Positions 33,817 through 43,987 of a stretch of 64,000 nucleotides of DNA are shown one piece after another. The notes beneath the pieces are model-generated. The model was not told the DNA's origin. It made no database searches and saw nothing but the letters and a program-made list of their open reading frames with translations. The DNA lies in contig NZ_BPQV01000003.1 of assembly GCF_022179465.1 (NCBI RefSeq), forward strand, positions 124,001 to 188,000. The letters are read 5' to 3'. The stretch comes from Methylobacterium organophilum. GTDB lineage: Bacteria; Pseudomonadota; Alphaproteobacteria; Rhizobiales; Beijerinckiaceae. Numbering within the stretch: position 1 is the stretch's first letter; each line of letters opens with the position of its first letter. Position numbers and translations under genes: made by a program.

Positions 33817-35115
33817 TCACATCGCCTTGAGCGGGCCCGCCTCGATGACGTCCTCGACTGTGCGCAGGCCGGCGCGGGTCGAATTGACGAGCACCGCCAT
33901 GTTGCCCGGCGGGTGCTGGTTCTTCCACATCTTGGTGTGGGCCGCCGGGATCTTGTCCCAGGGGAACACCTCGCTCATGCAGGGATCGACCCGCCGGTCC
34001 ATGACGAACTGGTTGGCGGCCGAGGCCTGCTTGAGGTGGGCGAAGTGCGAGCCCTGGATGCGCTTCTGCCGCATCCAGACGTAGCGGGCGTCGAAGGTGA
34101 TGTTGAAGCCGGTCGTGCCGGCGCAGAACACCACCATGCCGCCGCGCTTCACCACCAGCGACGAGACCGGGAAGGTCGCCTCGCCCGGGTGCTCGAACAC
34201 GATGTCGACGTCGTTGCCCTTGCCGGTGATGTCCCAGATCGCCTTGCCGAACCGCCGGGCTTCCTTGAGCCAGGTGTTGTATTCGGGGCTGTTCACCTTC
34301 GGCAGCTGGCCCCAGCAATCGAAGTCCTTGCGGTTGATGACGCCCTTGGCGCCGAGGCTCATCACGTAGTCGCGCTTCGACTCGTCCGAGATCACGGCGA
34401 TGGCGTTGGCGCCCGAGGCCGCGCAGAGCTGCACACCGAACACGCCGAGGCCGCCGGAGGCGCCCCAGATCAGCACGTTCTGGCCGGGCCGCACGGTGTG
34501 CGGGGCGTGGCCGAACAGCATGCGGTAGGCGGTGGCGAGCGTCAGCGTGTAGCAGGCCGCCTCTTCCCAGGTCAGGTGCTTCGGCCGCGCCATGAGCTGG
34601 CGGGACTGCACCCGGCAGAACTGGGCGAAGGAGCCGTCGCCGGTCTCGTAGCCCCAGATGCGCTGGGTCGGCGAGAACATCGGGTCGCCGCCGTTGCACT
34701 CCTCGTCGTCGCCGTCGTCCTGGTTGCAGTGGACGATGACCTCGTCGCCGACCTTCCAGCGCTTCACCTTGGCGCCGACCTTCCAGACGATGCCGGAGGC
34801 GTCGGAACCGGCGATGTGGTACTCGCCCTTGTGCACGTCGAAGGGGGAGATCGGCTCGCCGAGGCCGGCCCAGACGCCGTTGTAGTTCACGCCGGCGGCC
34901 ATGACGTAGACGAGCACTTCGTCGTCGCCGATGTCCCAGACCGGCAGCACTTCGAGCTGATGGGACTGCTCCGGCGGCCCGTGGCGCTCGCGGCGGATCG
35001 CCCAGGCATACATCTTGGCAGGCACGTGGCCGAGCGGCGGGATCTCGCCGAGCTCGTAAAGGTCCTTGGCTTCCGCCGTCTGGCCGGTCCAGGCCGGTGC
35101 TGCGCTCGCAGCCAT
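33817..35115 (-). CDS. ccr: Crotonyl-CoA carboxylase/reductase
   Basis: 432 residues, a medium-chain dehydrogenase/reductase. The NADPH-binding motif is VLIWGASGGLGVFGVQL, the substrate and CO2-site region includes GVNYNGVWAGLGEP near residues 76-88, and the acidic insert CNQDDGDDEECNGGDP is typical of Ccr. It reductively carboxylates crotonyl-CoA to ethylmalonyl-CoA, the key step of the ethylmalonyl-CoA pathway that regenerates glyoxylate for the serine cycle. It is downstream of katA on the same strand, with a katA terminator between. Confidence 0.95.
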   Translation of the reverse strand: MAASAAPAWTGQTAEAKDLYELGEIPPLGHVPAKMYAWAIRRERHGPPEQSHQLEVLPVWDIGDDEVLVYVMAAGVNYNGVWAGLGEPISPFDVHKGEYHIAGSDASGIVWKVGAKVKRWKVGDEVIVHCNQDDGDDEECNGGDPMFSPTQRIWGYETGDGSFAQFCRVQSRQLMARPKHLTWEEAACYTLTLATAYRMLFGHAPHTVRPGQNVLIWGASGGLGVFGVQLCAASGANAIAVISDESKRDYVMSLGAKGVINRKDFDCWGQLPKVNSPEYNTWLKEARRFGKAIWDITGKGNDVDIVFEHPGEATFPVSSLVVKRGGMVVFCAGTTGFNITFDARYVWMRQKRIQGSHFAHLKQASAANQFVMDRRVDPCMSEVFPWDKIPAAHTKMWKNQHPPGNMAVLVNSTRAGLRTVEDVIEAGPLKAM

Positions 35116-35233
35116 CGTGGCTCTCCCTTATACGCTCGTTGTTGCCCGGGCCTCCGGGCTTAGCGACGCTATAAGCACGATGTTTCCGCCCTTCCAAGTG
35201 GGCCGAAAGGCGGAGACCGGCTCCAGATCCTGG

Positions 35234-35262
35234 AAAAAGGGCACCGGCCACAGCCGATGCCC
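35234..35262 (-). terminator. Terminator of katA
   Basis: On the minus strand GGGCATCGGC-TGTG-GCCGGTGCCC followed by TTTTT: ten pairs with one G-U. It lies between the katA stop and ccr, so ccr needs its own promoter in 35116-35233. Confidence 0.88.
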
Positions 35263-35300
35263 TCCTGAATGCAATATACCGGGATTTCTCGGGTTTTCGG

Positions 35301-36773
35301 CTACTCGGCCGCGGCCCGGCTCCCGCCGATGCCGAGCCCCTCGGCGACCCCGCGCCCGAAATCCTCGTGCACCTTGTACCAATGGGCGATCATCCGCTCC
35401 TGGATGGCGCGGGGGCTGTCGCCCATGGAGGTGACGATGTTCTCCACGAGCCGCTTGCGCCCGCCCTCGTCGAGCACTTTGGTCCAGAAGATTTTCGGCT
35501 GGCCGTAGAGATCCTCGTCGTCCCCCGGCCAGCCGTAGCGGCCGGCCTCGCCCTTGAGGCGCAGGGGCGGCTCCGCGAAGGACGGATCCTGCACCGGGCC
35601 GCCGAAGGAATTCGGCTCGTAATCGACCTGCGCGCCGTGATTGCCGTCGGTGCGCATGGCGCCGTCGCGGTGATAGGTCTGGACGGGGGCGTTCTTGGCC
35701 TGGTTCACCGGGATCTGCTGGTAATTGACCCCGAGCCGGTAGCGATGGGCGTCCGCGTAGGAGAGCACGCGGTTCTGCAGCATCTTGTCCGGGGAGAAGC
35801 CGATGCCGGGCACCACGTTCGAGGGCTCGAAGGCCGATTGCTCGATCTCGGCGAAGTAGTTGTCCGGGTTCCGGTTCAGCTCCATCTCGCCGATCTCGAT
35901 CAGCGGGTAGTCGGCATGCGGCCAGACCTTGGTGAGGTCGAAGGGGTTGATGCGGTAGCTGTCGGCCTCGAGCTCCGGCATGAGCTGCACCGAGACCCGC
36001 CATTTCGGGAAGTCGCCTGTCTCGATGGCGTGGGAGAGGTCGGCGGAGGAGTAGTCGGGGTCCTTGCCAGCAATCTCGTCAGCCTCATCGGCGGAGAAGT
36101 TCTGGATGCCCTGCTTGGTGTGGAAGTGGAACTTCACCCAGTGGCGCTCGCCCTTGTCGTTCCAGAGCGAGAAGGTGTGCGAGCCGTAGCCGTTCATGAA
36201 GCGCGCGGATTTCGGGGTGCCGCGGTCGGAATAGAGGAACATCACCTGGTGGATCGCCTCGGGCGAGAGGCTCCAGAAGTCCCAGCGGCGCCAATGCGGC
36301 TTCAGATGGGTGCGCGGGTCGCGCTTCTGGGTGCGGATGAAGTCGGAGAACTTGATCGCGTCGCGCACGAAGAAGATCGGCGTGTTGTTGCCGACGAGAT
36401 CCCAGTTGCCCTCCTCCGTGTAGAACTTGAGGGCGAAGCCGCGGGGGTCGCGGGCGGTGTCGGCCGAGCCGGATTCGCCGCCCACCGTCGAGAAGCGGGC
36501 GACCATCGGCACGTCCTTGCCGACCTCGGTCAGCACCTTGGCCCGGGTGTATTCCGCCAGTGATCGGGTGAGGCGGAAGGTGCCGTAGGCGCCGTAGCCC
36601 TTGGCATGCACCACCCGCTCCGGGATCCGCTCCCGGTTGAAATGGGCCATCTTCTCGATGAGGTGGTAGTCCTGCATCAGCACCGGGCCGCGCGGGCCGG
36701 CGGTGAGGGAATTCTGGTTGTCGGAAACCGGGTTTCCAAAGGCTGTGGTCAGCCGCGGGCTCTGGTCTGCCAT
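35301..36773 (-). CDS. katA: Monofunctional heme catalase
   Basis: 490 residues, clade-3 length. The distal His lies in [16 protein letters not shown], the Asn in [13 protein letters not shown], and the proximal Tyr in [17 protein letters not shown] (R-x3-Y). It breaks down hydrogen peroxide in the cytoplasm. The ATG is preceded by AAGGAGG. It sits between ccr and meaA, an order I recall from M. extorquens, although the enzyme has no direct role in the pathway; oxidative stress during C1 growth is a possible reason. Confidence 0.95.
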   Translation of the reverse strand: MADQSPRLTTAFGNPVSDNQNSLTAGPRGPVLMQDYHLIEKMAHFNRERIPERVVHAKGYGAYGTFRLTRSLAEYTRAKVLTEVGKDVPMVARFSTVGGESGSADTARDPRGFALKFYTEEGNWDLVGNNTPIFFVRDAIKFSDFIRTQKRDPRTHLKPHWRRWDFWSLSPEAIHQVMFLYSDRGTPKSARFMNGYGSHTFSLWNDKGERHWVKFHFHTKQGIQNFSADEADEIAGKDPDYSSADLSHAIETGDFPKWRVSVQLMPELEADSYRINPFDLTKVWPHADYPLIEIGEMELNRNPDNYFAEIEQSAFEPSNVVPGIGFSPDKMLQNRVLSYADAHRYRLGVNYQQIPVNQAKNAPVQTYHRDGAMRTDGNHGAQVDYEPNSFGGPVQDPSFAEPPLRLKGEAGRYGWPGDDEDLYGQPKIFWTKVLDEGGRKRLVENIVTSMGDSPRAIQERMIAHWYKVHEDFGRGVAEGLGIGGSRAAAE

Positions 36774-37090
36774 CGCGGGTTCCTCCTTGGCTGTCGGCAC
36801 GATCGTCCTCGCCGGCTCAACGCGCGAAGCGGAGGTTGGAGCCCTTCGAAACTGCGGCGTGGCGCCGCCTTCTTGCGCGGACGACCGACCGGGCCCGGGA
36901 CCAGCCTCGGGAGGCAGAACCGCGCCCACGTCGGCGCGGGCGCCATCATCCCGGCAAAATTTCGAGAAGACGAAGGATTAAATCGGCAAAACACCTTCGT
37001 GTGCCGCAGCACATATTACCGGTATTTGCCCATTATCTTGCTCATATGCCTCATCGTTGGGCAGAGCCTGACAAATACTGGAGCAAGATC
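36774..37090. other. Divergent katA/secreted-protein intergenic region
   Basis: 317 bp. The stretch 37000-37080 is AT-rich and probably holds the promoter of the plus-strand gene. An ATG at 37046 in that frame has no Shine-Dalgarno. Confidence 0.5.
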
Positions 37091-37516
37091 TTGCGGCGCT
37101 TTCTCTCCTGCCTCTCGCTTGCGCTCGCGGTGCTCGCCACCGCGGCCGTCCCCGCAACATCGCGGCCAGGTGCCGGGAACGAGCGGCCGCGGGCCGCCAA
37201 GGCGGCCAAGGTGACCAAGCCGGTGCTGCCGAGGAACGCGGCCCCGCATTGGTCGAGCATCGCGCCCGACCTCGACCGCCTGCCCGCGCCGGGCTCGCCC
37301 CGCTCTATCCTCGTCCCCCGCGGCGGGCGGCTGGACGTGGTCCAGGTCCCGGCGGCGCCGAGCTGGCCCGCCGCGTCGCGGAGCACCTGCGAGATCGTCG
37401 TGAAGCGCCCGGGCGGCAACCCGACCCAGGACATGACGGGCTCGATCGGCCACGCCAAGAGCCACCAGAGCAATGGAGGCCCGGCCCGCATGCGGGTGTG
37501 CTCGAACGGTTACTGA
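37091..37516 (+). CDS. Secreted hypothetical protein
   Basis: 141 residues from a TTG start preceded by GGAG (ATG at 37046 is the alternative). A signal peptide RRFLSCLSLALAVLATAAVPA is followed by a Lys/Pro-rich stretch. The C-terminal part holds two Cys (STCEIVVKRPGGN and MRVCSNGY) that could form a disulfide. There is no recognised family. It precedes meaA by 262 bp. Confidence 0.6.
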   Translation: MRRFLSCLSLALAVLATAAVPATSRPGAGNERPRAAKAAKVTKPVLPRNAAPHWSSIAPDLDRLPAPGSPRSILVPRGGRLDVVQVPAAPSWPAASRSTCEIVVKRPGGNPTQDMTGSIGHAKSHQSNGGPARMRVCSNGY

Positions 37517-37756
37517 GCCCGCACATCCTCTGAAACAGCCGCGAGCCGGCGCTCTCACGCACGGGCGAGTCCCCCTCGCCCGTGCCGTGCATGGCGCAAT
37601 GCGGGACCTTCACCCGAAAAAATCCGCTTCACGCGGCATCAAGTTTTTCCAGTCGCCGGACCGACCGACCCCGACCTTTCTCCCAGATGACGAGCCGCGG
37701 CCGCTTCGCTACGGTGCCGCCGACATCGCGCGGCACGCGCGGGATTAAGACGAATT

Positions 37757-37766
37757 CTGGTATACG
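37757..37766. promoter_or_regulatory. Half operator near meaA
   Basis: CTGGTATACG matches the left half of the oxalate-region operator (CTGGTATAC) but has no right arm. It lies 12 bp before the meaA start and may be coincidental. Confidence 0.25.
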
Positions 37767-37778
37767 GAGTCGAGCGGG

Positions 37779-39845
37779 ATGAGCGCCAGCGCGAGCGTCG
37801 CGGAGGTCAAGCGCGACAAACCTTGGATCATCCGCACCTATGCCGGTCACTCGACGGCGGCGGAATCCAACAAGCTGTATCGCGGCAACCTCGCCAAGGG
37901 CCAGACCGGTCTCTCGGTCGCCTTCGACCTGCCGACCCAGACCGGCTACGACCCCGACCACGAGCTCGCCCGCGGCGAGGTCGGCAAGGTCGGCGTCTCG
38001 ATCGCCCATCTCGGCGACATGCGGAGCCTGTTCGACCAGATCCCGCTCGCCCAGATGAACACCTCGATGACGATCAACGCCACGGCGCCGTGGCTGCTGT
38101 CGCTCTATCTCGCGGTGGCCGAGGAGCAGGGCGCGCCGATCTCGGCCCTGCAGGGCACCACGCAGAACGACATCATCAAGGAGTACCTGTCGCGCGGCAC
38201 CTACGTGTTCCCGCCCGCGCCCTCGCTCCGGCTCACCAAGGACGTGATCCTGTTCACGACCAAGAACGTGCCGAAGTGGAACCCGATGAACGTCTGCTCC
38301 TACCATCTGCAGGAGGCGGGGGCGACGCCGGTCCAAGAGCTGTCCTACGCGCTGGCCATCGCCATCGCCGTGCTCGACACCGTGCGGGCCGACCCCGATT
38401 TCGACGAGGCGAGCTTCCCCGACGTCTTCAGCCGGATCTCGTTCTTCGTGAACGCGGGCATGCGGTTCATCACCGAGATCTGCAAGATGCGCGCGTTCAG
38501 CGAGCTCTGGGACGAGATCGCCCAGGAGCGCTACGGCATCACCGACCCGAAGAAGCGCATCTTCCGCTACGGCGTGCAGGTGAACTCCCTCGGCCTCACC
38601 GAGCAGCAACCCGAGAACAACGTCCACCGCATCCTCATCGAGATGCTGGCGGTGACGCTGTCCAAGCGCGCCCGCGCCCGGGCGGTGCAGCTGCCCGCCT
38701 GGAACGAGGCCCTCGGCCTGCCGCGCCCCTGGGACCAGCAATGGTCCATGCGCATGCAGCAGATCCTCGCCTTCGAGACGGACCTGCTCGAATACGACGA
38801 CATCTTCGACGGCTCGACGGTGATCGAGGCCAAGGTCGAGGCCCTGAAGGAGCAGACCCGGGCCGAGCTGAAACGCATCGCCGAGATCGGCGGCGCGGTG
38901 ACGGCCGTCGAGGCGGGCGAGCTGAAGCGGGCGCTGGTGGAATCCAACGCCAAGCGCATCTCGGCCATCGAGAAGGGCGATCAGATCGTCGTCGGCGTCA
39001 ACAAGTGGCAGCAGGGCGAGCCCTCGCCCCTCACCGCCGGCGAGGGCGCGATCTTCACGGTCTCCGAGACGGTGGAGATGGAGGCCGAGGCCCGCATCCG
39101 CGAATGGCGCTCGAAGCGCGACGACCGGGCGGTGGGCAAGGCCCTGGACGACCTGGAACAGGCCGCCCGCTCCGGCGCCAACATCATGCCGGTCTCGATC
39201 GCCGCGGCGAAGGCGGGCGTCACCACGGGCGAATGGGGCCAGCGCCTGCGCGAGGTCTTCGGCGAGTACCGCGCGCCGACCGGCGTGACCCTGGAGACGG
39301 TCACCTCCGGCGCCGCCGAGGAGGCCAAGCTCCTCATCGCCGATCTTGGCGAGCGCCTCGGCGAGACGCCGAAGCTCGTGGTCGGCAAGCCCGGCCTCGA
39401 CGGCCACTCGAACGGCGCCGAGCAGATCGCCCTGCGCGCCCGCGACGTCGGCTTCGACGTGACCTATGACGGCATCCGCCAGACCCCGGCGGAGATCGTC
39501 GCCAAGGCGAAGGAGCGGGGCGCCCACGTGATCGGCCTGTCGATCCTCTCGGGCTCGCATGTGCCCCTGGTGCGCGACGTGAAGGCCAAGCTGCGCGAGG
39601 CCGGCCTCGACCACATCCCCGTGGTCGTCGGCGGCATCATCTCGACGGACGACGAGCTGGTGCTCAAGAACATGGGCGTCACCGCCGTCTACACCCCGAA
39701 GGACTACGAGCTCGACCAGATCATGGTCGGCCTCGCCAAGGTGGTGGAGCGCGCCCTCGACAAGCGCGCCGCCGACAAGGCGGATGCGGAGGCCGGCGTC
39801 CCCGGCGCGCCCAAGCGCAACGAGGGCGCCGGGCAGGTGTTCTGA
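37779..39845 (+). CDS. meaA: Ethylmalonyl-CoA mutase
   Basis: 688 residues. The N-terminal two thirds are the methylmalonyl-CoA-mutase TIM barrel (LSVAFDLPTQTGYDPDH, SMTINATAPWLLSLYLAV). The C-terminal third is the cobalamin-binding domain with GLDGHSNG (about 538-545, the D-x-H-x2-G motif that supplies the lower ligand His). This is the B12-dependent mutase that converts ethylmalonyl-CoA to methylsuccinyl-CoA, the step after Ccr, known as MeaA or Ecm. The intact long barrel and genome context separate it from ordinary MCM. Confidence 0.94.
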   Translation: MSASASVAEVKRDKPWIIRTYAGHSTAAESNKLYRGNLAKGQTGLSVAFDLPTQTGYDPDHELARGEVGKVGVSIAHLGDMRSLFDQIPLAQMNTSMTINATAPWLLSLYLAVAEEQGAPISALQGTTQNDIIKEYLSRGTYVFPPAPSLRLTKDVILFTTKNVPKWNPMNVCSYHLQEAGATPVQELSYALAIAIAVLDTVRADPDFDEASFPDVFSRISFFVNAGMRFITEICKMRAFSELWDEIAQERYGITDPKKRIFRYGVQVNSLGLTEQQPENNVHRILIEMLAVTLSKRARARAVQLPAWNEALGLPRPWDQQWSMRMQQILAFETDLLEYDDIFDGSTVIEAKVEALKEQTRAELKRIAEIGGAVTAVEAGELKRALVESNAKRISAIEKGDQIVVGVNKWQQGEPSPLTAGEGAIFTVSETVEMEAEARIREWRSKRDDRAVGKALDDLEQAARSGANIMPVSIAAAKAGVTTGEWGQRLREVFGEYRAPTGVTLETVTSGAAEEAKLLIADLGERLGETPKLVVGKPGLDGHSNGAEQIALRARDVGFDVTYDGIRQTPAEIVAKAKERGAHVIGLSILSGSHVPLVRDVKAKLREAGLDHIPVVVGGIISTDDELVLKNMGVTAVYTPKDYELDQIMVGLAKVVERALDKRAADKADAEAGVPGAPKRNEGAGQVF

Positions 39846-40072
39846 TGCGCCTGCCGTCGCGGTGGCTGCCGCCGCCGCGACCCGCCCCCGGAGGCTGACG
39901 CCGCGAAGGCCGGCCGCCGGGACGCTCCCGATCCGGCGCGCGACGCCGGATCGCCCTCCGCCACGGGGCGGGATGTCGCTTGTCTTGCCGTCTCTCCCGG
40001 CGCGGCCGGCTCCGCCCCTCGGGGCGCGCCGGCGCGCGGCTGGGCCGAACGGCACGGTCAGTCGGGCAGCAG

Positions 40073-41389
40073 ATGGCGATCGACCTCGGATCCGTTTTCT
40101 GGCGCTACACCCACACGCACGACGCCACGGGACGGGTCATCAAGCTCGCCCCCGACGGGCGGATCGTCGGCCAGGAGCACCCGAACGAGTATTTCTGGGC
40201 GATCGAAGACGCGACCCTCGTCTTTATGCATCTCGACGGCCGCAGAAGCGTCGAATTCGACCTCCCGGCCGGGACGGAACGTCCGGACACCCTGGCGGGC
40301 CGCCTGGTTCTCTGGCCGGATTCCGGCATCGAGACGCGCCTGTCCCGGGAGCCGGGCCTCACCACCCTCACCGTCGAATCCGGCCGCAGACTCGCCGACC
40401 GGATCGACCTCATCGCCCCGGCGGTCGAGGTCGCAGCGCCGAAGGCCGCCGGCGAAGGGGCGCGGGACAGCTACGTCGCCAGCGGGATCGATCTGCTGAC
40501 CTTCCACGACGCGATCGTGCTCAACAAGTACGGCGCCATCGAGAAGGACGGCGCCGTCGTCCGCGAATCCCTGTTCCATTTCCCCTTCTTCATGGACAGG
40601 AACCTGCTCAAATTCTCGGAGGCGGAACTCGGCCGCTTCGACGTGGTGCCCACCTTGCGCGCGCGCCGGGCGCTCCACGCCCTGGCCGGGGTGTCCGGCA
40701 ACCACTTCCACTGGCTTCTCTTCTTCGTCTGCAAGATCGCCCTCTACGGCGAGCTGCCGTCGCGCCGGAAGGACCTCGTCGTCCTGCTGCCCGACTATCT
40801 CTGGGAGGCGCAGCGGCAATCCGCCGAGCTGGTGGCGGAGCATTACGGGCTGCCGATCGTGCGGCTCCAGGATGCCGGGGCCGTCTTCGTGGAGGAATTG
40901 CTGGCGCCCTTCCAGCAAACCCCGCACGGGATCGACATCCATCCCGCCGCGATGACGGCCTTCGCGATCATCAAGCGGGGCATGGCGGGCCAGGCACCCC
41001 CGGGGCCGGAGCGCATCTACGTCACGCGCTCAGATTCCAAGTTTCGGCGCCTGGAGAACGAGGCGGAGATCGAAGGGCTCCTCGCCCGTTTCGGCTTCAC
41101 GGTGGTCCTGCTCACCGGGCTGTCGCTGGCGCAGCAGGTCGCCCTCTTCGCCCATGCGCGCATCGTGATCGGGCCGCACGGCGCCGGCCTGACCAATCTC
41201 GCCTTCTGCGAGGCCGGCACGCGGGTGCTGGAATTCCAGCACCCGGACCATGTCAGCTGGTGCATGAAGCACCTGGCCTACCTCGCTGGGCTCGATTACC
41301 GCTTCCTCATGGGCCACGCCTCGATCGAGGACCGCTACCGGATCGACACCGAGGCCCTGTTCGCGATCCTGCGTGATCTCGTCGCCTGA
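40073..41389 (+). CDS. GT61-family glycosyltransferase
   Basis: 438 residues. The C-terminal DUF563/GT61 signature is RIVIGPHGAGLTNLAFCEAGTRVLEF, preceded by ERIYVTRSDSKFRRLENEAEI (sugar-nucleotide-binding block). The N-terminal half is variable. It probably acts in surface polysaccharide synthesis. The start is the first Met (MAIDLGSVF) with a family-like beginning; the frame is open upstream without similarity. Confidence 0.8.
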   Translation: MAIDLGSVFWRYTHTHDATGRVIKLAPDGRIVGQEHPNEYFWAIEDATLVFMHLDGRRSVEFDLPAGTERPDTLAGRLVLWPDSGIETRLSREPGLTTLTVESGRRLADRIDLIAPAVEVAAPKAAGEGARDSYVASGIDLLTFHDAIVLNKYGAIEKDGAVVRESLFHFPFFMDRNLLKFSEAELGRFDVVPTLRARRALHALAGVSGNHFHWLLFFVCKIALYGELPSRRKDLVVLLPDYLWEAQRQSAELVAEHYGLPIVRLQDAGAVFVEELLAPFQQTPHGIDIHPAAMTAFAIIKRGMAGQAPPGPERIYVTRSDSKFRRLENEAEIEGLLARFGFTVVLLTGLSLAQQVALFAHARIVIGPHGAGLTNLAFCEAGTRVLEFQHPDHVSWCMKHLAYLAGLDYRFLMGHASIEDRYRIDTEALFAILRDLVA

Positions 41390-41407
41390 AGCCGGCGGGG
41401 CGCGGCC

Positions 41408-42394
41408 TCAATCGCGTGGGCCCGTCCGCTCCAGCACGTGCACGGAGAACAGCCCCTCCGCGTCGGTCCAGACCTCCGCGGCCGACCAGCCGGCCTCGGC
41501 GGCGAGCGCCTGGAAGCCGGCGATCGTGTACTTGTAGCTGTTCTCGGTATGGATCGTCTCGCCCCGCTCGAAGCCGAAGCGGCGGCCGGCGATCTCGACC
41601 TGCTGCCGCGTGCGGCTGACGAGATGCATCTCGATGCGCGAGGCCTCGGGGTTGAACAGGGCGCGATGGGCGAACTGCGCCGCGTCGAAGCTTCCGGCGA
41701 GCTCCCGGTTGATGCGGGCGAGCAGGTTCAGGTTGAAGGCCGCGGTGACGCCGGCCGCATCGTCATAGGCCGCCTCGAGCACCGCCCGGTCCTTGACGAG
41801 ATCGACGCCCACGACGAGCCGGGCGCCCTGGCCGAGGATGCGGCCGAAGGTGTCGAGCAGCGCCACTGCCTCCTCCGGCCGGAAATTGCCGATGGTGGAG
41901 CCGGGGAAGAAGCCGGCCCGGGGCGCGTCGCCCAGGGAGGCCGGCAGGGCGAAGGGCCGGGTGAAATCGGCCACGACGGGGGCGATCGCGAGCTGGGGGA
42001 AATCCCCGCGCAGGGTCTCGGCCTGCTCGCGCAGGAACTCGCCGGAGACATCCACCGGCACATAGGCCGTCAGGTCCTTCATGTGGCGGAGCAGGCGGCG
42101 CAGCTTCACCGTCGAGCCGGCGCCGAACTCGACCAGCGCCGCGCCTTTCGGCAGGGCCGCCGCGATCTCGGGGCCGCGCTCGTCGAGGATCTTCAGCTCG
42201 GTGCGGGTGGGATAGTATTCCGGCAGCACCGTGATCTTCTCGAACAGGGCCGAGCCGGCGGCGTCGTAGAAGTACTTCGCCGGCAGCTCCTTGCGCGCGG
42301 CGCCGAGCCCGTTCCAGACATCGTCCCGGAACAGCCGGTCCTCGGGGGTCTGGGCGAGGGGCTTGGCGTCGTCGAAGCGGGGATGGACGGTCAA
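41408..42394 (-). CDS. egtD: Histidine N-alpha-trimethyltransferase (ergothioneine)
   Basis: 328 residues, EgtD length. Blocks: KYFYDAAGSALFEKITVLPEYYPTRTE, the AdoMet site LVEFGAGSTVKLRRLL, FFPGSTIGNF and a C-terminal IHTENSYKYT. It makes hercynine from histidine. A TTG start is chosen because GGAGGATC lies just upstream. It follows egtB by 92 bp on the same strand, so the two form an operon. Confidence 0.93.
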   Translation of the reverse strand: MTVHPRFDDAKPLAQTPEDRLFRDDVWNGLGAARKELPAKYFYDAAGSALFEKITVLPEYYPTRTELKILDERGPEIAAALPKGAALVEFGAGSTVKLRRLLRHMKDLTAYVPVDVSGEFLREQAETLRGDFPQLAIAPVVADFTRPFALPASLGDAPRAGFFPGSTIGNFRPEEAVALLDTFGRILGQGARLVVGVDLVKDRAVLEAAYDDAAGVTAAFNLNLLARINRELAGSFDAAQFAHRALFNPEASRIEMHLVSRTRQQVEIAGRRFGFERGETIHTENSYKYTIAGFQALAAEAGWSAAEVWTDAEGLFSVHVLERTGPRD

Positions 42395-42486
42395 GGAAGA
42401 TCCTCCGGCGGCGAGCGTTCGGGACCCCGGCAGGGCGCCGGGCAGGAAGAAACGTGCGATCTTGGGCAGGTGTTCACGCTCGGTCT

Positions 42487-43764
42487 TCACGCTCCGGTGG
42501 AGCGTGCATCCGAGAGGCGCAGGCCGGTGAACTGCCAGCGCTGGTGCGGGTAGAAGAAGTTGCGGTAGCCGATCCGCGCATGCCCCTCCGGGGTCGCGAC
42601 CGAGGAGCCGCGCAGCACGTACTGGTTCGACATGAACTTGCCGTTGTACTCGCCGAGCGCGCCGGGAAGCGGGCGATAGCCGGGATAGGGGCCGTAGGCG
42701 CTGCGGGTCCATTGCCAGACGCGGCCGAAGGCATCGCCCAGAAGCCCCTCGCGGGCGGCGACCTCCCATTCGGCCTCCGTCGGCAGGTCGCGCCCCGCCC
42801 AGCGGGCATAGGCGTCGGCCTCGTAGTAGCTGACATGGGTGACCGGCAGGCCCGGATCGATGGGCCGGAGACCGGCGAGCGTCATGCTCGCCCAGCCGCC
42901 CTCGGCCCGGCGCCAGTAGCCCGGCGCCTCCCAGCCCTCGGCCTGGACCTTGAGCCAGCCGTCCGAGAGCCAGAGCTCGGCCCGCGCGTAGCCGCCATCC
43001 TCCATGAAGGCGAACCACTGGGCGCTGGTGACGAGGGCCCGGTCGATCGTACCCGGCAGCATCAGGACGTCGTGGCGGGGGGATTCGTTGTCGAAGGCGA
43101 AGCCTTCGCCCGCATGCCCGATCTGGGTGATGCCGCAGGGGAGCTCCGCCGTGCCGGGGCGCGCCTCCGCGGCGGGGAAGCGCCAAGCCGCGTCGTAGAC
43201 GGGGCTCAGCGGGTTCTGGGCGAAGGCGTGCAGGATGTCGGTCAGCAGCAGCTCCTGGTGCTGCTGCTCGTGGTAGAGGCCGATCTCCAGAACGGGGAGG
43301 ATCGCGTCGAGGGCGGCGGCGGAGGCCTCGCGCAGCAGGGCGTCGACGGCGCGGTCGACATGGGCGCGGTAGGCCGCCACCTCCTCCATCCGCGGACGGG
43401 TGATCATGCCCCGCAGGAAGCGCGGCTGCCGCGGCCCGGCCTGCACGTAGTACGAGTTGAACAGGTAATGCAGGCGCTCATCGTAGATGGCGTAGCCGGG
43501 CAGGTGCTCCCGCAGCAGGAACTGCTCGAAGAACCAGGTGACATGGGCGCGGTGCCACTTGGTCGGGCTCGCATCCTCCATGGACTGGACCTGCTGGTCC
43601 TCGGCCGAGAGCGGCGCCGCCCGCCGCTCGGTCTCCGCCCGCACCGCGTGGAAGGCGGCGATCCAGGCGTCCCGGTCGACGGGCCGGGCCGAGACCTCCG
43701 GCGGCGGGAAGGCCCGGGCCCCGGAGGCGGGACGGGAGGAGAAGACCGCTGCGCTCGCTGCCAT
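42487..43764 (-). CDS. egtB: Ergothioneine sulfoxide synthase EgtB
   Basis: 425 residues. The N-terminal DinB-like part carries the iron ligands: H71 or H74 in KWHRAHVTWFFE and H165/H169 in LYHEQQHQELLL. The C-terminal FGE-sulfatase part includes THVSYYEADAYARWAGRDLPTEAEWE and RGSSVATPEGHARIGYRNFF. It is a non-heme iron enzyme joining hercynine with a thiol. With egtD it supplies the main steps; egtA, C and E are not seen, which agrees with the cysteine-using EgtB types in proteobacteria. Confidence 0.93.
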   Translation of the reverse strand: MAASAAVFSSRPASGARAFPPPEVSARPVDRDAWIAAFHAVRAETERRAAPLSAEDQQVQSMEDASPTKWHRAHVTWFFEQFLLREHLPGYAIYDERLHYLFNSYYVQAGPRQPRFLRGMITRPRMEEVAAYRAHVDRAVDALLREASAAALDAILPVLEIGLYHEQQHQELLLTDILHAFAQNPLSPVYDAAWRFPAAEARPGTAELPCGITQIGHAGEGFAFDNESPRHDVLMLPGTIDRALVTSAQWFAFMEDGGYARAELWLSDGWLKVQAEGWEAPGYWRRAEGGWASMTLAGLRPIDPGLPVTHVSYYEADAYARWAGRDLPTEAEWEVAAREGLLGDAFGRVWQWTRSAYGPYPGYRPLPGALGEYNGKFMSNQYVLRGSSVATPEGHARIGYRNFFYPHQRWQFTGLRLSDARSTGA

Positions 43765-43987
43765 CGGGAGGACCTCGTTCTCTGAACTTACGGCGCAGGT
43801 AGTCCGCGATTTCGCCGCGACAACGCGGAGGGAGCGGCACCGTTCGTCGCGCCCCCCGCGCGCCGGGCCGGCATCCACAGGGTTTGCACGCGGCGAACCG
43901 GCGCCGCGGCCTTGATGCGGCCACGGTGAGCCGGCCTTAACCATCGCCCCCCGACACTTCGCCCCGAGGCAGAGACGGGTTACTCGC

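Noticed and set aside
37629-40055. 808-codon minus-strand frame opposite meaA
   Set aside because: A shadow of meaA; the translation is His/Arg/Gly/Val-rich without motifs.
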